Source: an uncultured Roseobacter sp.
Lineage (GTDB): Bacteria > Pseudomonadota > Alphaproteobacteria > Rhodobacterales > Rhodobacteraceae
Assembly (NCBI RefSeq): GCF_947495275.1
Contig: NZ_CANLYL010000007.1
Span: 186,001-250,000 of the forward strand
DNA: 64,000 nt
Direction of reading: 5' to 3'
Shown: positions 38,409 to 48,135 of the stretch, piece after piece
Position numbering within the stretch: the first letter of the stretch is position 1
How the letters are laid out: every line of letters starts with the position of its first letter
Notes under the pieces: generated by a model
What the model saw: only the letters and a program-made list of their open reading frames with translations
The model's database searches: none
What the model was told of the DNA's origin: nothing
Position numbers and translations under genes: made by a program

Positions 38409-39821
38409 TTACGCAGCAATCAATGCCTGGGCCTTGGCTGTGGCGCGATCCGCCTGACCACGATCACCCAAGCCCCTGAAAGCGCGCGCGACCGCCCGCC
38501 AGTTTTGAGCCGATGTGGGTTTGATACCGGTCCGCTCATTTGCGAGCGCAAGTGCCAGGTCAAACTGTTTCGCTCGCAATGCTGCTTCAAGCAGCGTCCA
38601 GCCAATAATATCACGCTGTGCGTAGCTCCCTCCAAGCCGATGCGTCATATACCGGATCGGAAGAAGGCGTTCGACACATGCAGTGTAGTTTTCTCGTTTG
38701 AAATCCTGCATGGCCAGACAAAAAGGCAAGCCAATTTCCCGGGTCATCGCAACATTGGCGTCGGAGGCGTTCTCCAGATACCGCTCGTTGGCAGAAAGGA
38801 GCGCCTTTTGTGCCTCTTCCCGATCATCGCTGACAAAGGTGAGCATCGCATGCACATCATTGAAAGCATAAAGCGTATCTTGCGCGGCAGGCTCCCATTT
38901 GTCGGCCAGATGGCTCCACCTGTCGCCGGCATCCTGCCCGACCAGGTTCATCCGCCAAAGCAAAGCTGCCGCGTCAAGCTCTTCGTATTTGTGACCATCC
39001 TTGTTGCGGGAATCGAGATGCGTATCGAAAATCTTGTAAACGTCGTCGTATTGTTCCAAATCTAGATGGTAGAGGCCGGTGTGCCACCACAAATGGTTGG
39101 CAAAATTCGAGGTGCCCCAGGTCGCGGCATAGTCGCGCATAAACCGGATACCGCCGGCCTGCCGACCGCGCATTTCCATCACATGGCTCACGGTATGCAC
39201 CGCGTAGGGGTTGTCCGGTCGAATGGAAAGCGCCTGGCGGGCCAATTCCTCAGCGCGCGCAAAATCACGGTTTTCCTCAAGCCCAAAGGAATAGAATCCA
39301 AGCACGAATTCATACCCGGGAATGCTCTCGTCCCACAGGTTGAAAACCCGCGCGACGACATCGCGCTGACCCGGAACATCGCCCAGCAGCACCATCGTGT
39401 AGTGGATCAGCTCCAAAGCCAGCAAATCCATTGGGTACCGGGTCAGGACCGCCTCCCATTTCTGCACTGCCCCGAAGAAGTCACCCTCTATCCAGGCTTT
39501 GACGGCCTCGAAATGCCCCTGCTCGCGTTCGTTCCCTTTGGAGATCAACCGCTCGGCTTCTGACAGGCTGTCGAGCATCATCTGATACACCCGAGTTTCC
39601 ATCGCCTGCGTCAACCAGCCCGCTTTGAACAACCATCCCATGATGAAATCCGGATGTTCCTGCAGCACTTTGTCGATCTCTCCAATCGCATCTCCGCGAA
39701 AAGACAACGACATCAAGATGGCGCTTTCCAATCCATCTATCGCCGCGCGATCCGGATAGGAAACCGGAACGCCCCGGATATCTTTAAACGCCACAGGCGC
39801 GGCAGAACTCTTTGTTTGCAT
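38409..39821 (-). CDS. Tetratricopeptide-repeat protein (TTC38-like)
   Basis: 470 residues built of helical hairpins, soluble and without a signal peptide. Stretches such as HTVSHVMEMRGRQAGGIRFM and NHLWWHTGLYHLDLEQYDD match the TPR38 group found in proteobacteria and animals, whose function is unknown. No catalytic motif seen. Ahead of the start lies a perfect palindrome, TTCCATATGGAA at 39862-39873. Confidence 0.82.
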   Translation of the reverse strand: MQTKSSAAPVAFKDIRGVPVSYPDRAAIDGLESAILMSLSFRGDAIGEIDKVLQEHPDFIMGWLFKAGWLTQAMETRVYQMMLDSLSEAERLISKGNEREQGHFEAVKAWIEGDFFGAVQKWEAVLTRYPMDLLALELIHYTMVLLGDVPGQRDVVARVFNLWDESIPGYEFVLGFYSFGLEENRDFARAEELARQALSIRPDNPYAVHTVSHVMEMRGRQAGGIRFMRDYAATWGTSNFANHLWWHTGLYHLDLEQYDDVYKIFDTHLDSRNKDGHKYEELDAAALLWRMNLVGQDAGDRWSHLADKWEPAAQDTLYAFNDVHAMLTFVSDDREEAQKALLSANERYLENASDANVAMTREIGLPFCLAMQDFKRENYTACVERLLPIRYMTHRLGGSYAQRDIIGWTLLEAALRAKQFDLALALANERTGIKPTSAQNWRAVARAFRGLGDRGQADRATAKAQALIAA

Positions 39822-39861
39822 CTATGATGCTCCCCTCAAAACACAGGTGAGGGCACCCTAA

Positions 39862-39873
39862 TTCCATATGGAA
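39862..39873. promoter_or_regulatory. Twelve-base palindrome upstream of the TPR gene
   Basis: TTCCATATGGAA is a perfect dyad about 40 bases before the leftward TPR start. Its placement suits an operator. No regulator can be assigned from sequence, and a palindrome of this size can occur by chance. Confidence 0.25.
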
Positions 39874-39947
39874 GAAAATTGCACTGCCTTCTCGCCACCT
39901 CACGCAGATTCTATTTTGCGATGTTCGATTCACCCGCGCTTTTTCGA

Positions 39948-41165
39948 CTACTGGCCAAACCCATTGCGGGTCTGGGGCGTTTTCATATCGAGCACCCGCC
40001 CGGCCACGAGGTTGCGCAGCATTTGAGCTGTGCCGCCGCCAATCGTGAACATGCGGGCGTCTCTCACCATGCGCTCAACCGGTGAATTTCGCGAGTATCC
40101 TTTCGCCCCATGCATCTGCAACGCATCATTCGTGACTTTCACGGCCATTTCTGAGGCAAAAACTTTCGCCTGCGCCGCCAACATCGGATCAGGAAATCCC
40201 GAAGGATCGGTTTGCGCGCTCAGCGCCGCACGCCAGATCATCATGCGTGCCGCATCAATCTGGATCGACATATCCGCCAGCATCCATTGCAGTCCCTGAA
40301 ACTCGGCAATTGGGCGGCCAAACTGCTGGCGTTTTTTTGCAAAATCACGGGCGGCCTCAAACGCGCCGCGGGCAATCCCCAGAGCCACGGTCGCAGCGCC
40401 AACGCGCTGCGCGTTATAGGCATTCATCAACCCCGCGAAACCGCGCTCGATACCTTCCGGCGGTGTCAGCAACCGGTCAAGCGGCAAACGCAAATCGCGC
40501 AATGCGACCACGGTTTCGGGAATACCGCGCAACCCCATTGTCGGTTCACGCGGTCCGATCTCAAGGCCATCTTCGCCCAGAAATGCGATGAAACCGCCAA
40601 TACCCTTGAAGACGCCATCTTCGACAACACGCGCGAAAATCAGGTGAAATCGCGAGACACCGCCGCCTGTGATCCAGTGTTTCGTACCGTTCAGCACCCA
40701 GGAATTGCCATCACGTAGGGCTGTTGTCGCCATATCCGTCGCCGCACTTCCCGCGTCAGGTTCAGTGATGCAGATCGCTGGCTTGTCTCCGGACAAAACG
40801 TGCTGTGCCGCAATCTCGCGCTGCTTTTGCGTCCCGTACTGCATGACGGCACCAATCGCGCCCATGTTGCCTTCAACGACGATGCGACCGGATACACCAC
40901 AACCTCGCGCGATCTCTTCAACGACCAGCGCGATTTCAAAACATGTCAAGCCCGGGCCGCCGAGGGTTTCCGGGACCGACATCCCCATGAAACCGGCCTG
41001 CGTCAAATTATCGACAATCTCGGTAGGGTAAGCTTCGCTCTTGTCGGTTTTGGCAGCTTGTGGGCGGACGACCGTCTCCGCGAGGTCCTGCGCGCGCGCC
41101 TGCAGTGCCAGTTGCTCGGCACTGAGCGAAAGAGACGGCGAGATATGCATCTGTCTGTCAAACAT
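39948..41165 (-). CDS. Acyl-CoA dehydrogenase family protein lacking the usual catalytic Glu
   Basis: FAD-dependent enzyme fold of 405 residues from ATG 41165, chosen for the GGGAAAG ribosome site. CITEPDAGSAATD (132-144) and WVLNGTKHWITGGG (156-169) are the FAD-loop motifs, and KKRQQFGRPI is typical. The usual base in IYEGTAQ reads IGGGTAQ here (G377), and the alternative isovaleryl-CoA-type position in DLER reads NAQR (Q253). The reaction may therefore differ from plain alpha,beta-dehydrogenation, or the base is elsewhere. Preceded by a LysR regulator on the same strand. Confidence 0.85.
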   Translation of the reverse strand: MFDRQMHISPSLSLSAEQLALQARAQDLAETVVRPQAAKTDKSEAYPTEIVDNLTQAGFMGMSVPETLGGPGLTCFEIALVVEEIARGCGVSGRIVVEGNMGAIGAVMQYGTQKQREIAAQHVLSGDKPAICITEPDAGSAATDMATTALRDGNSWVLNGTKHWITGGGVSRFHLIFARVVEDGVFKGIGGFIAFLGEDGLEIGPREPTMGLRGIPETVVALRDLRLPLDRLLTPPEGIERGFAGLMNAYNAQRVGAATVALGIARGAFEAARDFAKKRQQFGRPIAEFQGLQWMLADMSIQIDAARMMIWRAALSAQTDPSGFPDPMLAAQAKVFASEMAVKVTNDALQMHGAKGYSRNSPVERMVRDARMFTIGGGTAQMLRNLVAGRVLDMKTPQTRNGFGQ

Positions 41166-41259
41166 CGGTGCTTTCCCTAATGCGGTATCGACAAGATACT
41201 TCATCAGAAAATAGAATGATAACGATATTATCTTGCATTTTTCATGAGAAAAACTTGCG

Positions 41260-42108
41260 TTATAGCGCCGCCAAAAAAGTCCCTATCAAGGGATCGGATG
41301 CAGCACCGCCAGACAGCAGCGCGCCAACATTGCGCGCGTAGGGAGGTTTCCCGAATGGAACAGAACGCAATCCGGGCCAGACGCCGGTGCTTCCTCGACA
41401 AGACGGAACGATGGAAACACCCAATCCCTCTCTTACCATCGCCGCAATGGCATCCAGTGAATCAATCTCCATTGTTGCCTGCACATGGATGTCGCGCGCT
41501 TTGAGCTCAGCCTCGATGCCAGCGCCTGCCCAGGTTTGCCGATTGAACCAGATGAACGGATGTGTGGCCAGCAGCGTTTCCTCGTCACCCTGCACTTCTT
41601 TTGGCGCGATAACGACCATGGGCTCATGCCCGATCAGGTGCCATTCGAGCCCCGGTATGGGCTGGGGCGGCATGGTGCAGATTACGATGTCCAGGTCGCC
41701 TTGAACCAACAGATCGGCCAATGCATTTGAGCTGCCGCTGCGCACGTCAAAGGACAAATCGGGATGCAAAGTTTTCAACTCTGCCAGCGCCTTGGGAAGA
41801 AAACTGCTCAAAACTGTGGGCACCGCACCGACAGTCAGCCTGCCATGCACCAGTTGATCATGAACAACACCTTCGGAGGCATCAAATAACGCAATCACCT
41901 TACGCGCATGATCCGCAAGCGCCCGCCCCTTCGCGGTAGGCATTGGGGGTCTGACGACACGGTCAAACAGCACAACACCCAACTCATCTTCCAGGCCCTT
42001 GATTTGCAGGCTGATGGCAGAATGCGATCGCCCCACAGCATCACCGGCCGCCGCGAATGAGCCGCTGTCAACAACCGCCACGAGGCTCCGCATTTGTTGA
42101 ATATTCAT
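41260..42108 (-). CDS. LysR-family transcriptional regulator
   Basis: 282 residues. The N-terminal helix-turn-helix is clear in MRSLVAVVDSGSFAAAGDAV with SHSAISLQIKGLEDELG after it. The C-terminal two-lobed effector domain includes LTVGAVPTVLSSFLP and GLGVSIVPSC. It sits directly upstream of the acyl-CoA dehydrogenase homologue on the same strand, with a short AT-rich spacer containing GATAACGATATTATC (41218-41232), a candidate binding site. Confidence 0.9.
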   Translation of the reverse strand: MNIQQMRSLVAVVDSGSFAAAGDAVGRSHSAISLQIKGLEDELGVVLFDRVVRPPMPTAKGRALADHARKVIALFDASEGVVHDQLVHGRLTVGAVPTVLSSFLPKALAELKTLHPDLSFDVRSGSSNALADLLVQGDLDIVICTMPPQPIPGLEWHLIGHEPMVVIAPKEVQGDEETLLATHPFIWFNRQTWAGAGIEAELKARDIHVQATMEIDSLDAIAAMVREGLGVSIVPSCRGSTGVWPGLRSVPFGKPPYARNVGALLSGGAASDPLIGTFLAAL

Positions 42109-42127
42109 AAGTGCTGTTTTCTGCCCA

Positions 42128-43297
42128 CTAGCGCGTCGAAACGCAATCCATCACCTCAAGCGACAAGATCGTCGGCAAGTGCCGGGCGACCTCTTCCCAA
42201 CGATCACCTTCGTCGGCGCTCAGAAAGACAGACCCGCTATTGGTGCCAAGATAGATGCCCGCCGGATCGCGCACATCCCCTCCCATGGCTTGCCGCAACA
42301 CAGTGAAAAAGCAGTTTTCCTGGGGCAGCCCCTGCCTCAGCGCCTGCCAACTCTCGCCGCCATTTCGCGACCGCCAAACCGCGGCGGACGCGTCGGGCGG
42401 GTATCGGCCAATGCTGTCGCCATTCAGCGGAAGCGTCCAGATCGTGTCTGGATCACGCGGATGTACGCGGATTGGAAAGCCAAAGGTAGAGGGCAATCCT
42501 TCGGTGATGTCTTCCCAGCTGCGTCCACCGTTGCGCGACTTCCATACACCGTGGTGGTTCTGTTGATAGAGGATGTCGTTGCCACCGGGAGCATGCACAA
42601 TGTTGTGCACGCAATGTCCGGTCTCTCCGTCTTTGGGCGCGGCCGGATGCGAATGACCGGTGCAGTTTTCTTCGTTGGACAAGCGATTGCGCCGCGCCCA
42701 GGTGTTGCCACCGTCTTCGGTCTCAAAAACGCCGGCCGCCGATATACCAATCCACAGCCGATTTGAATCACTCCGGTCCGAAACGATGGTGTGCAGCACA
42801 AGGCCGGCACCTCCGGGCTCCCAGCTTTCACGCGACGGGTGATTTGTTAGGCCCTCCAATCGGGACCACGACTTGCCATGGTCATGGCTGGCCAGCAATT
42901 CGGCGGGTTTGGTTCCCGCGTATAAAACGCCATGCGCGTAGGCCAGCGACCAGATCTGGGAGAACTCATCGTCAAATTCGACCGAAGGCTTGGACCAATT
43001 GATCATTTTCGCAAAATCAGGATCCTGCTCAGCCCATGTATCCATCGACCCGGTGGTCAGCTTGGTAAGATCCCAGGTCTTTCCCAGATCCTTGGAGCAC
43101 CAGACGCCGGCTCCATGCCAATCACTGCCACCACCTGCCCAGATCATCCCGGTTTCCGGGTCCCCGACAACGTGGTTGATGGGCCAGCCCTCACAACACG
43201 GACCTGTAACCGACCAATTGGACCGATCTTCATCTCCCGAAAGGAAAAATGCCCCCTTCGTTGTGCCCAACAATATCAAGATAGAGCCAGCTTCCAT
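42128..43297 (-). CDS. BNR/sialidase-like beta-propeller protein
   Basis: 389 residues with repeated Asp-box-like turns: DLGKTWDL, DHGKSWSRL, DGGNTWARR, NGGRSWEDI, NGGESWQAL, DEGDRWEEV, about six to seven blades of a propeller. The opening LLGTTKGAFFLSGDEDRSNW is shared with a group annotated as exo-alpha-sialidase or glycosyl hydrolase, though catalytic residues are not obvious. No signal peptide, so cytoplasmic. Function unknown. Confidence 0.82.
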   Translation of the reverse strand: MEAGSILILLGTTKGAFFLSGDEDRSNWSVTGPCCEGWPINHVVGDPETGMIWAGGGSDWHGAGVWCSKDLGKTWDLTKLTTGSMDTWAEQDPDFAKMINWSKPSVEFDDEFSQIWSLAYAHGVLYAGTKPAELLASHDHGKSWSRLEGLTNHPSRESWEPGGAGLVLHTIVSDRSDSNRLWIGISAAGVFETEDGGNTWARRNRLSNEENCTGHSHPAAPKDGETGHCVHNIVHAPGGNDILYQQNHHGVWKSRNGGRSWEDITEGLPSTFGFPIRVHPRDPDTIWTLPLNGDSIGRYPPDASAAVWRSRNGGESWQALRQGLPQENCFFTVLRQAMGGDVRDPAGIYLGTNSGSVFLSADEGDRWEEVARHLPTILSLEVMDCVSTR

Positions 43298-43402
43298 CGG
43301 ACCACTCCCAGCTATGCCAGATGATTGTAACGCAATTATTCAATTTCAGATAGCGCTGGACCAGACACGCTAGCGCGATCCTCGAGCTTCATGACCTGTG
43401 AC

Positions 43403-43437
43403 ACCCGTCGCGCGGCCAGTCAGAACGCGAGACGGGT
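43403..43437 (-). terminator. Stem-loop downstream of the 999-residue protein gene
   Basis: ACCCGTC at 43403-43409 pairs with GACGGGT at 43431-43437, extended inward by GCG/CGC with a two-base bulge. It follows the stop of the leftward gene by eight bases. No T-run follows, so termination would be weak or Rho-assisted; it still marks the likely end of the protease operon. Confidence 0.4.
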
Positions 43438-43444
43438 TCCAGCA

Positions 43445-46444
43445 TTATTTGCTGGGCGCCCGCGCCAGAATATCCGTCAGCCTGTTGGCAGAAACATCGG
43501 CGGCGAGCCCATAGACCAATGCCACGACGCAGGCCAGATACCCGGCAGTGACTTGCTCCAGAGCCACCGCCCCGAAAATCGTGATCAGAATCCCATTTAC
43601 GAGGGTACGGGCCCAGACGGTTTTTGTGATGCGTTTATTGAGTGCGGATACATCCGGAGGCATTTCGGATTTCAACGGCAGCGCGCGCATCTCCAGCTTC
43701 TGTGTCGCTCCGGCGGCATCCACTGTTGCGATTACGGTTTCCGGTTTTTCGAGCGTCAGGTAAACGCAATTACCCGCGGCAAGGTCTTTGGGTCCGGAAG
43801 CGAGGGCCCATGTCACGGTTTCAGGCAACACTTCCTGCGAAAGGCCTTCGACGCGCCACATCTGTGCTTCTCCGCCATACACCACACGCGGAGGCACAAT
43901 CCGGAACCCGGTTGACGTGAGCTCACCGGCGATCTGCATGTCAGATTGAGGCAGCACAGTCGGGATCACGGCCAGATTCCCGGCGCGCCAGAACCCATAG
44001 GCACGCTCAAGGGCAACACCCGGCGCAACCGGCTCTTTATCATCGCCAAGATGTCCCAGCACAACCAATCCTCGCGCAACTTCGGTAACGTAGCGATGCA
44101 GTGATTTGGCGTGGGTTACATAGGACATAACCGGCCAATCGGCTTCCGCGCTTTGCGCTGCTTGTTTCAACGCACTGAGGCTGGCCATCATCGCGACATG
44201 CGGCATCTCGGGGGCAGCTTCAGGTGGATTGGCACTTGCCGCAGCCTCAATCGCTGATCGCGCGGCATCATCCAGCGCGATCACAAAAGGGTCCAATTCG
44301 TTTGCCAACCGGTGCCGCAACACGACCGCATATCCTGACAAGAAGTTCTTGAGTGCCACTTGCACTTCATGAAGCTTCTCAGGGTCTATGTCTGCGGTAG
44401 CCAGTTTACTCAACGCGTCTTCAACCAGATCAATTTCATCTTCGTAACGGCCCAGATCACCACTTTCTGCGCGCACAGTGGCCCAGAGCCGTATGACATC
44501 GCGGAGTTCGGAGCTATGCAGGTTCACCCAGGCTTGCGTCTCGGCAAGCGCCTTTTTGATGATTTCAGGGGTTTTGGGCAGCCCCGCACGTTCGCGAACC
44601 TGCGTGACATCCTCTTCATTGAGGAACTGGCGCAGTTCGCGCAGATGTTCGCGTGCTGGCGTGAACGCCCGGGTGATCTGAATCGGCTCAAACGGAAAAC
44701 TCGGCAAGGCAAGCTGCCATGCTTCAAGTTCACCCGATGCCAATTGAACGGCTTCGCTCAAGCCCTCTTCGGCGGCTGCCAAAGTAGCGAGCGCGCTTAC
44801 ATGGGCATTTTTCACGCTGTCGGCTGTGGCTTCAACATCCCGCATTGCAACGCGTAACTGACCAATGGCAGTATCCACTGTCGCGATAAACTCCGCATCG
44901 CGGGCGGCGCGTTGTTTGCGCATCAGTTTGTCCAGCGCATGGCGCGCCTGAATCAATTCGCGGTCACGCTCAAGCCCGCTTTCAAAGTATGTCCGGTAAA
45001 CAAATCCAATGATGATTCCAGCCACGATCAAAATGACCAGCGACCACATTGGGACGCCCAGTATGACCTTGATGGTGATCTCTCTCTCGGGCGCCGTGGC
45101 GTTGACGGTATCGATGGTAAATGTACCGCTGTAGCTTCCGTAGCCGGTTGGCAACTCGAAACTCACAGGCACAAGGTCCATTCCCCGACCCGGGCCAAGA
45201 ATGCCAAGATCATCACCAGGGTTATTGGCGACGCCGAAAGTCACCGACGCTATATCCGTTTCGCCCCCTGCCCCCTTTAACCGGACCGCGCGCCGCGTTG
45301 TCGACAGATCCATCGCACCCAGGAAACCGGTTTCCCGCACCCGCAGAGGGTCCGATATCGGTTCTGAGTCGACCCAGTTAATGTTGTTATCGCTGGTTTT
45401 TGCCGGGATAATCTCCAAGATCGGCACGCGGGTTATGTTGATTACGACCTCATTTGGCGTATCCAAAATGGCCGCTTTTCGTTCTACCTGAAGCTCCAGA
45501 ATTTGACAGGTCAGTTCCGTACCGGTTTCCGCGGCAGATTTACACTTTGAAGCGGTTGGTCTTGGCGGTGCAGTGCCCGGATCGGCGCAGGTACGCCCGG
45601 TCTGCGCGCTGAACACGGCATGGAGGCCAACCGAATAGGTCGCGCTGCGATAAGCGGTTCTTTCGGAGTTCAGTATGATCTTTGGCACAGCACCCGCATC
45701 GACATCCTGCAGCGAAATACACGCTTTAAAACCATCTGGCTCTGCTCGCCCGTCTGAGGCCGACTGCGCCGCGTCAAAGAGCCATATGTTACCGGCCTCG
45801 ATACCCTCACCGGGAACAAATTCGAAGACAGCCGCTTCGGGTTTGCCTTCCTCATCAAACGTCATCAGGCGCTTTGCACCGCCAAGAAGCGTCAGCAATT
45901 CCCCTTTGCGTATCGCCGACTTTGGAACGGTCACAGAAAAATTGTAGATTTTGCAGGATTTGCTCGCACAGCCAGAGATGGCAGGAAGCGTTGTTCCATC
46001 GTCATTCGTTATAGTCGCTTGGGTTGCCTCCGCGGGAAAATTACCAAGACAATCGGCCTGCGCCGGTCTTGGGTCACCATCCGTCCAGATCATCACTGCG
46101 AGGTCATGCTTACCCTCTGCAAACTCCGCGGCAGCCGTACTGAGCCGCAGATTCCAGATGCCAGTGTTGTCGATTGGGGCTACGATACAGGCGCCATAAG
46201 CGTTCCGCTGGGCGGGTTTGCCATCATGTTTCACGAAAACTGTCTGCGCAAAAACCACGCTGGCACCTTCCGCCTGAAGCAACATCGGAATGTCGACCTG
46301 TCGTCTTTCTTCGGCATCCTCGGTAAGCACGATTTCGCCCGGAGACTGCCCCACGAGCGTCACCGGATCAGCGGCCAGCGCCGGGCCTGCGCTCAGCAGT
46401 AGTACGACTGACAGTAAGGCGGAAAGTCTTCGAAACCACGTCAT
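43445..46444 (-). CDS. Large exported membrane protein with cysteine-rich ectodomain and helical region
   Basis: 999 residues, family not recognised. A signal peptide (hydrophobic 9-20, likely cut after ALA at 24) leads to an exported region of about 440 residues, beta-rich, with eight cysteines (for example C86, C132, C159, C164, C301, C313) that could form disulfides. One membrane segment (about 465-483) is followed by a long helical and partly coiled-coil part (about 485-800), then a beta-rich stretch around 840-930, and two closing membrane segments (about 945-990). Last gene of the caspase-astacin operon, with a four-base overlap. Topology suggests a transmembrane sensor or anchor. Confidence 0.85.
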   Translation of the reverse strand: MTWFRRLSALLSVVLLLSAGPALAADPVTLVGQSPGEIVLTEDAEERRQVDIPMLLQAEGASVVFAQTVFVKHDGKPAQRNAYGACIVAPIDNTGIWNLRLSTAAAEFAEGKHDLAVMIWTDGDPRPAQADCLGNFPAEATQATITNDDGTTLPAISGCASKSCKIYNFSVTVPKSAIRKGELLTLLGGAKRLMTFDEEGKPEAAVFEFVPGEGIEAGNIWLFDAAQSASDGRAEPDGFKACISLQDVDAGAVPKIILNSERTAYRSATYSVGLHAVFSAQTGRTCADPGTAPPRPTASKCKSAAETGTELTCQILELQVERKAAILDTPNEVVINITRVPILEIIPAKTSDNNINWVDSEPISDPLRVRETGFLGAMDLSTTRRAVRLKGAGGETDIASVTFGVANNPGDDLGILGPGRGMDLVPVSFELPTGYGSYSGTFTIDTVNATAPEREITIKVILGVPMWSLVILIVAGIIIGFVYRTYFESGLERDRELIQARHALDKLMRKQRAARDAEFIATVDTAIGQLRVAMRDVEATADSVKNAHVSALATLAAAEEGLSEAVQLASGELEAWQLALPSFPFEPIQITRAFTPAREHLRELRQFLNEEDVTQVRERAGLPKTPEIIKKALAETQAWVNLHSSELRDVIRLWATVRAESGDLGRYEDEIDLVEDALSKLATADIDPEKLHEVQVALKNFLSGYAVVLRHRLANELDPFVIALDDAARSAIEAAASANPPEAAPEMPHVAMMASLSALKQAAQSAEADWPVMSYVTHAKSLHRYVTEVARGLVVLGHLGDDKEPVAPGVALERAYGFWRAGNLAVIPTVLPQSDMQIAGELTSTGFRIVPPRVVYGGEAQMWRVEGLSQEVLPETVTWALASGPKDLAAGNCVYLTLEKPETVIATVDAAGATQKLEMRALPLKSEMPPDVSALNKRITKTVWARTLVNGILITIFGAVALEQVTAGYLACVVALVYGLAADVSANRLTDILARAPSK

Positions 46445-48135
46445 AAGGGCAACCCGATACGGTCGCGAGGGGTCAGACGTACCGTGAGAAATACCTGCCG
46501 AGTGTCAATGCGCATCGAAACGCTCATGGCTGCGTTCAGGGCATCGGATATCCTTTTGGTGATGATCGGACCGCCTTCCTCCGACGCCTTTAGGAATTTC
46601 AACCCATCGACCAGCAACCGGAAACTGGCGGTGTAGACGGGCAATCCGCCCTCGGCGGCATTCAACAAAAGGTCTCGCACCATCTTGCGATGTTTTTTTG
46701 TGAGCTTTGGCGTGGTTGACAGCAGAATGTGCCATGCCAGCAATATTTTTGCGTCAGGCAGCCAGGGGAACCAGTTCGCCAAATTTTCCAGCCATTGATC
46801 CCACGGCCCATCCATGCCCGCCCCCCGCACGCTGGACCCCTTTGGTTGACGCTCCTCACGGATACCACCGCCCCATCTTAACTCATTGATCAACACGCAA
46901 CCGCCCGCCGCGGCCGCAAAAGGGTTGGCGACTTTTTCAAACAGAAGCGACCTGGCGGAATCGAGAATTGCCCGGCTTGCTCGAACGTCCCCCTCGCGCA
47001 TGAACCCCAGCAGCGACGCCGACCGGGCGTGGCGGGGCACGATACTGACACCAGACTCTTCGGGAATACTGCGGTCAAAGTTGACATCAATGCCAACCGG
47101 CTGCCCGTTCATCAAGCCAGGCCAGGGCGTCGGAACGCAAAATAGCCACTGCACCATGCCGTCATCGGCTACAACGTACATGCGATTAATGCCCTCGCGG
47201 CGCCTGATAATCCGAGGTTCCTGCCTTTGGGTGTTCATCAGCCCCCACACACGCAGTGTTTCATCGCCCCCCTCCTGCACACGCAGCTTGAGATCTTCGG
47301 GAGGGGCGACACTGTTGCCTGCTTCATCAGCCAGAGCATCCGCGTTCACAAAGACATCTGTTCTTGTTTGCGCATTTTCCGACAATCGACGCGCAAGGAC
47401 ACGCAGGAAATCAGACTGCGAGTTCTCACCTTCGGTTCTGAAAAAATAGCGCGCCTGCGGTTGGGGCAATGCGGGTAACGGCGGGCTGAAATTATCCTCG
47501 GCTTCGGGGGCTTCCTCGCGCTCTTTTAGCAGGTTTTCGGCCTGCTCCAGCCACCCGGATGTGTCTATTCGTTTGAGATAGGATTGCGACAGCATGCCCA
47601 GTACCGGCGATGCCAGTCGGGCAAGCTGGCCGACCTGTTCAATGCCAATCCGGTTGAGCGCCGATTCAACAGCCGGTCCAATGCCCTTGATCAGCTGAAG
47701 ATCTTCATGGGATTGAACCGGGGCACGCTCCTGGGGGTTTTGCCGCGCCTGAAGTTCGCGCCTCAACCTGCGTTCTATCTGCTGCGCGATGCCCCCCGCG
47801 AAGGCCTGCCATGAAAGGGTCTCGAATGGCGAGCTTTCTGCTTCAAAAGCAATTTCCGCCTCCTCGCCCTCCTCGATAGCGATTACCTGATCCATTTCAG
47901 TACCAGACGGCATCCGCACCCGAACCTGATATCTGCCCGCCGGTAAATCGGAGACAAGGCGCGGCTGCACCTTCCCGGGCGGCCCAACCGGGATCAGTAT
48001 GTCGCTGACCTCCACACCGGCGGGCAGTTTGACCTTTGACAACGGAATGATGTTCGCAATGACCTCACCGCCTTCGCTTTCGGCAGACTGGCCATCCAAA
48101 TACTGAACAACGTGCATCTTCAGTGACCCGGTCAT
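46441..48135 (-). CDS. Protein with beta-sandwich N-domain and helix-hairpin-helix motif
   Basis: 564 residues, no signal peptide. Residues 1-100 are a beta-sandwich-like module with DLPAGRYQVRVRMPSG, resembling the C-terminal module of the neighbouring caspase-like protein. Residues 145-185 hold a helix-hairpin-helix (DLQLIKGIGPAVESALNRIG), a fold known for DNA binding and, in some families, for protein contacts. The C-terminal 330 residues are unrecognised, with a helical stretch DVRASRAILDSARSLLFEKV. Overlaps neighbours by four bases each way. Possible adaptor or nucleic-acid sensor; no catalytic motif seen. Confidence 0.8.
   Translation of the reverse strand: MTGSLKMHVVQYLDGQSAESEGGEVIANIIPLSKVKLPAGVEVSDILIPVGPPGKVQPRLVSDLPAGRYQVRVRMPSGTEMDQVIAIEEGEEAEIAFEAESSPFETLSWQAFAGGIAQQIERRLRRELQARQNPQERAPVQSHEDLQLIKGIGPAVESALNRIGIEQVGQLARLASPVLGMLSQSYLKRIDTSGWLEQAENLLKEREEAPEAEDNFSPPLPALPQPQARYFFRTEGENSQSDFLRVLARRLSENAQTRTDVFVNADALADEAGNSVAPPEDLKLRVQEGGDETLRVWGLMNTQRQEPRIIRRREGINRMYVVADDGMVQWLFCVPTPWPGLMNGQPVGIDVNFDRSIPEESGVSIVPRHARSASLLGFMREGDVRASRAILDSARSLLFEKVANPFAAAAGGCVLINELRWGGGIREERQPKGSSVRGAGMDGPWDQWLENLANWFPWLPDAKILLAWHILLSTTPKLTKKHRKMVRDLLLNAAEGGLPVYTASFRLLVDGLKFLKASEEGGPIITKRISDALNAAMSVSMRIDTRQVFLTVRLTPRDRIGLPL

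Noticed and set aside
37941-39065. 374-codon open frame opposite the GntR and TPR genes
   Set aside because: Spans two genes on the other strand, low-complexity Arg/Pro composition, no domain.
41218-41232. GATAACGATATTATC as a certain LysR operator
   Set aside because: A short AT-rich dyad that fits placement but not a specific T-N11-A pattern; mentioned only as a candidate in the LysR entry.
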